In this document: positions 61,853-64,000 of the stretch, piece after piece
How the letters are laid out: every line of letters starts with the position of its first letter
How positions within the stretch are numbered: the stretch's first letter is position 1
NCBI GenBank assembly: GCA_020683205.1
Contig: CP085689.1
Span: forward strand, 186,001-250,000
Origin: Lentisphaerae bacterium WC36
GTDB lineage: Bacteria > Verrucomicrobiota > Lentisphaeria > Victivallales > SZUA-371
Length of the DNA stretch: 64,000 bases
Direction of reading: 5' to 3'
Program-made: the position numbers and the translations under genes
Notes under the pieces: generated by a model
Databases searched by the model: none
Told to the model about the DNA's origin: nothing
Seen by the model: the letters and a program-made list of their open reading frames with translations, nothing else

Positions 61853-62641
61853 ATGGTAGATAAAAAAATTAAAAAACAAATTGATCAAGAGATAACAAAT
61901 ACTTTATTGGATGATTTCGATAAGTTTGAACATATGCTAATGAAAAACTGGAAACTGCTTTTTGGTTCAGGAGTTATGATTGTTTTAACAATTGGGGTGA
62001 CTCTGATTGTGATGAAGTCAATTCGTGACGAAAAAGCTAAAGAGTCTGCAGCATTAGTTAATTGCTTGAAAGCCGATGAAAAAACTAAAAGTATTGATGT
62101 TAATAAGGTTCTTGAAACTTTGAAAAAATATCCAAAAAGTAAAACAGTTTATACTACAAAGTTTGCTTTAGCTGCAAATTACTTAGCAAGTAAAGAGGGT
62201 AAGAGCGAAGATAATATTCAAAAGGCACTTGCTGTGTACAGTGAAATTGCTGATGATGCAAATGCACCTAAAATTTTGGTCGGATTAGCATTAAATCGTC
62301 AAGCGGCTATCCTTGAGAGCCAAAATAAAAATAAAGAAGCGTTAGAAGTTTACAAAAAGTTGGTAAATACGGAAGGTATTCCAAGTGATTTTAAATCAAT
62401 GGCGTGTTATAATGCGGGTTCGGTCGCATTGAATAAAGCTGTTAATGATAAAGCGTTTGCTTTGGATATGTTTAAAAAGGTTATTGAATTAAGTTCAAAA
62501 AATTCAATGAGAGGTCAAGTTGCGCAAAGCATGATTGCTGATATTGATTTTGAAGAGCAAGCTTCTCCACAAAAAGCTGTTGCGGAAGTCAGTAAGGCAG
62601 CTAATCAAGAGGCAGTTGATAGTAAAAAAACAACTAAGTAA
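61853..62641 (+). CDS. TPR-repeat membrane-anchored protein (YfgM-like layout)
   Basis: A 262-residue protein. A charged cytoplasmic start is followed by one membrane helix (~38-58: LFGSGVMIVLTIGVTLIVMK) and then helical TPR-like repeats (ALAANYLASKEGKSEDNIQK, LNRQAAILESQNKNKEALEV, CYNAGSVALNKAVNDKAFAL). The layout matches YfgM/TPR_21 proteins, which in E. coli associate with the Sec translocon and periplasmic chaperones. Likely a periplasmic interaction protein; the specific role is not known. The C-terminal ~30 residues are Lys/Ala-rich and disordered. Confidence 0.75.
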   Translation: MVDKKIKKQIDQEITNTLLDDFDKFEHMLMKNWKLLFGSGVMIVLTIGVTLIVMKSIRDEKAKESAALVNCLKADEKTKSIDVNKVLETLKKYPKSKTVYTTKFALAANYLASKEGKSEDNIQKALAVYSEIADDANAPKILVGLALNRQAAILESQNKNKEALEVYKKLVNTEGIPSDFKSMACYNAGSVALNKAVNDKAFALDMFKKVIELSSKNSMRGQVAQSMIADIDFEEQASPQKAVAEVSKAANQEAVDSKKTTK

Positions 62642-62676
62642 AAGTTAATTAAGCAAATTTAATAAGTTTGATATTG

Positions 62677-62721
62677 GGATATTTCTGCTTTTCTTAAGCT
62701 AGGAATATCCATAAATTTTTT
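62677..62721 (+). terminator. Terminator of the TPR gene
   Basis: Ten-base stem GGATATTTCT / AGGAATATCC (one G-U pair) with an inner GCTT / AAGC stem, followed by ATAAATTTTTT. It ends 8 bp before the next start. Confidence 0.65.
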
Positions 62722-62728
62722 ATAGAAG

Positions 62729-63496
62729 ATGAGAGAATTTTTATCAAAAAAAGAAATTGCATTGTTAAAAGCGGTGCAGACGAGACATGGACGCAAAAAA
62801 CATAATTTGTGTATTGCAGAGGGTTTGCGCTGTTGTCGTGATGTGGCAAGTGTGGCTAAAGATTTAATTAAATTAGCAGTTAAACGTGATGATATAAATG
62901 TTGATTATGAGGCGTTTAATGAAGTTGATTTCGTATCTGTGGATGCTAATGTTTTTAAAACAATTGCGCCAACGGTTGAAAGCCAGGGAATATTGTTGTT
63001 GCTTGAAAAGGCGAATGATACTATAGTAGAACCAACTGATGATTTTATTATTTTGTTAGATCAAGTTGGTGACCCTGGAAATTTTGGGACAATTTTACGA
63101 ACAGCTCGTGCTGCGGGATTAAAAGAAATTTGGTATACAAATGGTTCGGTTGACCCATTTAATGATAAAGTTATTCGGTCAGCTATGGGGTCGCAATTTG
63201 TCATAAAATTGCGAAAATTTAGTAGTTTAGATGATGCGTGTGTAACTGCACAAGAGTTTGGGTATAATAAATTTTTTAGAACTGATCCGCACGGCGGAGA
63301 AAGTTGTTTTAATTCACAAGAGTTGTTTGATAAGTCGGTTATTGTAATGGGATCTGAAGCACATGGAGTAGCTGACTTTGAAAATGCAAGAGGTCTTAAT
63401 ATTCCAATGCTCGGAGATGAAGAATCATTGAACGTAGCTCAGGCGACAACAATTATTATGTTTGAGTATGTGCGTAGAACAGTGGAAAATAATTGA
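62729..63496 (+). CDS. TrmH/SpoU-family RNA 2'-O-methyltransferase
   Basis: SPOUT-class methyltransferase (255 residues) that 2'-O-methylates tRNA or rRNA. The three SpoU motifs are present: LDQVGDPGNFGTILRTARAA, VIVMGSEAHGV and NIPMLGDEESLNVAQATTII. The N-terminal ~95 residues form the substrate-binding domain (HGRKKHNLCIAEGLRCC). Target nucleotide cannot be read from sequence. The next gene, folE, starts 42 bp later. Confidence 0.92.
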   Translation: MREFLSKKEIALLKAVQTRHGRKKHNLCIAEGLRCCRDVASVAKDLIKLAVKRDDINVDYEAFNEVDFVSVDANVFKTIAPTVESQGILLLLEKANDTIVEPTDDFIILLDQVGDPGNFGTILRTARAAGLKEIWYTNGSVDPFNDKVIRSAMGSQFVIKLRKFSSLDDACVTAQEFGYNKFFRTDPHGGESCFNSQELFDKSVIVMGSEAHGVADFENARGLNIPMLGDEESLNVAQATTIIMFEYVRRTVENN

Positions 63497-63538
63497 AAAA
63501 GATTGGTTAAATTTAAATTAGCTGATGGAAATAATAAA

Positions 63539-64000
63539 ATGCAAGATGAAGTAAGAAATATTTTAGTAAAGATTGGTGAAAATCCAGACCGTGAAGGTCT
63601 AATTGATACTCCAAGACGTGTTGAGAAAGCATGGGAATTTATGACTCGTGGGTACCGTCAAAACATTGATGATGTCGTTAATGGTGCTTTTTTTGAAGCT
63701 GAATATGATGAAATGGTAATTGTTAAAGATATTGAATTTTACAGTATGTGTGAGCATCATTTATTGCCATTTTTTGGTCGTGCTCATGTTGGTTATATAC
63801 CTAATGGTAAGGTTTTTGGCGTCAGTAAACTAGCAAGAATAGTGGATATGTTCGCGCGTCGTTTACAATTACAAGAACGCTTAACTAAAGAGGTTGCGAC
63901 GGCAATTAATGACATAATTTTACCTGAAGGGGTGGGAGTTGTGATGGAGGCTCAGCATATGTGCATGGTTATGCGTGGAGTACAGAAACAGCATTCAAAG
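63539..64000 (+). CDS. folE: GTP cyclohydrolase I, 3' end beyond the window
   Basis: First enzyme of tetrahydrofolate synthesis: GTP to dihydroneopterin triphosphate. 154 codons are visible, starting [20 protein letters not shown]. Zinc ligands are in [14 protein letters not shown] (Cys and His) and the later Cys in [31 protein letters not shown] is the family signature. Only ~30 residues at the C-terminus are cut off. GGAAAT precedes the ATG. Confidence 0.96.
   Translation, partial: MQDEVRNILVKIGENPDREGLIDTPRRVEKAWEFMTRGYRQNIDDVVNGAFFEAEYDEMVIVKDIEFYSMCEHHLLPFFGRAHVGYIPNGKVFGVSKLARIVDMFARRLQLQERLTKEVATAINDIILPEGVGVVMEAQHMCMVMRGVQKQHSK

Noticed and set aside
1-64000. tRNA genes, rRNA genes, CRISPR arrays, prophage
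   Set aside because: No T-loop-like word in a cloverleaf context, no spaced identical repeats with unique spacers, and no phage structural or integrase motif were found by eye. A tRNAscan or CRISPR search would be decisive.

Overview
This is an AT-rich bacterial chromosome window (roughly two thirds A+T or more by eye). It uses the standard bacterial code, with TAA, TAG and TGA all acting as stops. The gene content fits a Gram-negative, flagellated anaerobe: an outer-membrane lipid-asymmetry protein (MlaA-like), a 2-oxoacid:ferredoxin oxidoreductase, a malic enzyme, FHA and zinc-ribbon proteins, a secreted pectin-degradation enzyme (GH105), and secreted proteins with LA_2272-like surface repeats. 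Two proteins begin with the type II pseudopilin-like helix and continue with a conserved asparagine-leucine-lysine-glutamine-isoleucine-glycine block. That style is abundant in Lentisphaerota and relatives in the PVC superphylum, so I lean towards Lentisphaerota or Kiritimatiellota. There is no rRNA gene to confirm this.

Layout. 1-10.5 kb: an MlaA domain fused to an alpha/beta hydrolase (cut by the window edge), a GH105 hydrolase, a TPR protein, a CBS-containing pyrophosphatase, a zinc-ribbon membrane protein, a MoxR ATPase and a U32 peptidase-family protein. 10.6-23 kb, mostly plus strand: PIN-PhoH ATPase, DEAD-box helicase, rsmE, a double NDK-domain protein, an aspartate-type aminotransferase, a minus-strand zinc-ribbon protein, an orphan 407-residue protein, bioA and a Ste24-type protease. 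23.1-26.6 kb: the canonical rpmH-rnpA-yidD-yidC-jag cluster on the minus strand, with an unusual set of hairpins between rpmH and rnpA. 26.8-29.1 kb: a small plus-strand accessory patch with an orphan gene, a SLOG-type putative molybdenum-carrier gene and a decayed membrane/coiled-coil gene. 29.2-39 kb, minus strand: malic enzyme, hisF, oxidoreductase genes, FHA, cysK, and glmM beside an apparent catalytically dead paralogue. 39.1-40.8 kb: two tandem pseudopilin-like genes.

40.9-53.6 kb is one long flagellar operon read leftwards: fliF-fliG-fliH-fliI-fliJ-motE-like-fliK-flgD-flbD-motA-motB-motB2-fliL-fliM-fliN. It builds the MS ring, C ring, export ATPase, hook-length control and stator. It has a strong terminator after fliN, a possible sigma-54 promoter before fliF, no flgE in the usual place after flgD, and no export-gate genes at its end. 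53.8-57.1 kb is an accessory stretch: two secreted repeat proteins, a duplicated terminator, a relic of a fetB gene, a zinc-ribbon gene split by an in-frame stop, a 55-residue orphan and a possible small RNA. 57.1-59 kb is a csoR-fetA-fetB metal-export operon with a clear promoter and an operator overlapping the transcription start. The window ends with a MATE exporter, ilvC, a TPR membrane protein, a TrmH/SpoU methyltransferase and the 5' part of folE.

I found no tRNA, rRNA, CRISPR array, intact insertion sequence, prophage or replication origin. The most interesting items are the MlaA-hydrolase fusion, the dead phosphohexomutase paired with glmM, the second MotB lacking the stator aspartate, the copper-type CsoR placed over an iron-exporter operon, and the decay and duplication scars around 55-57 kb.
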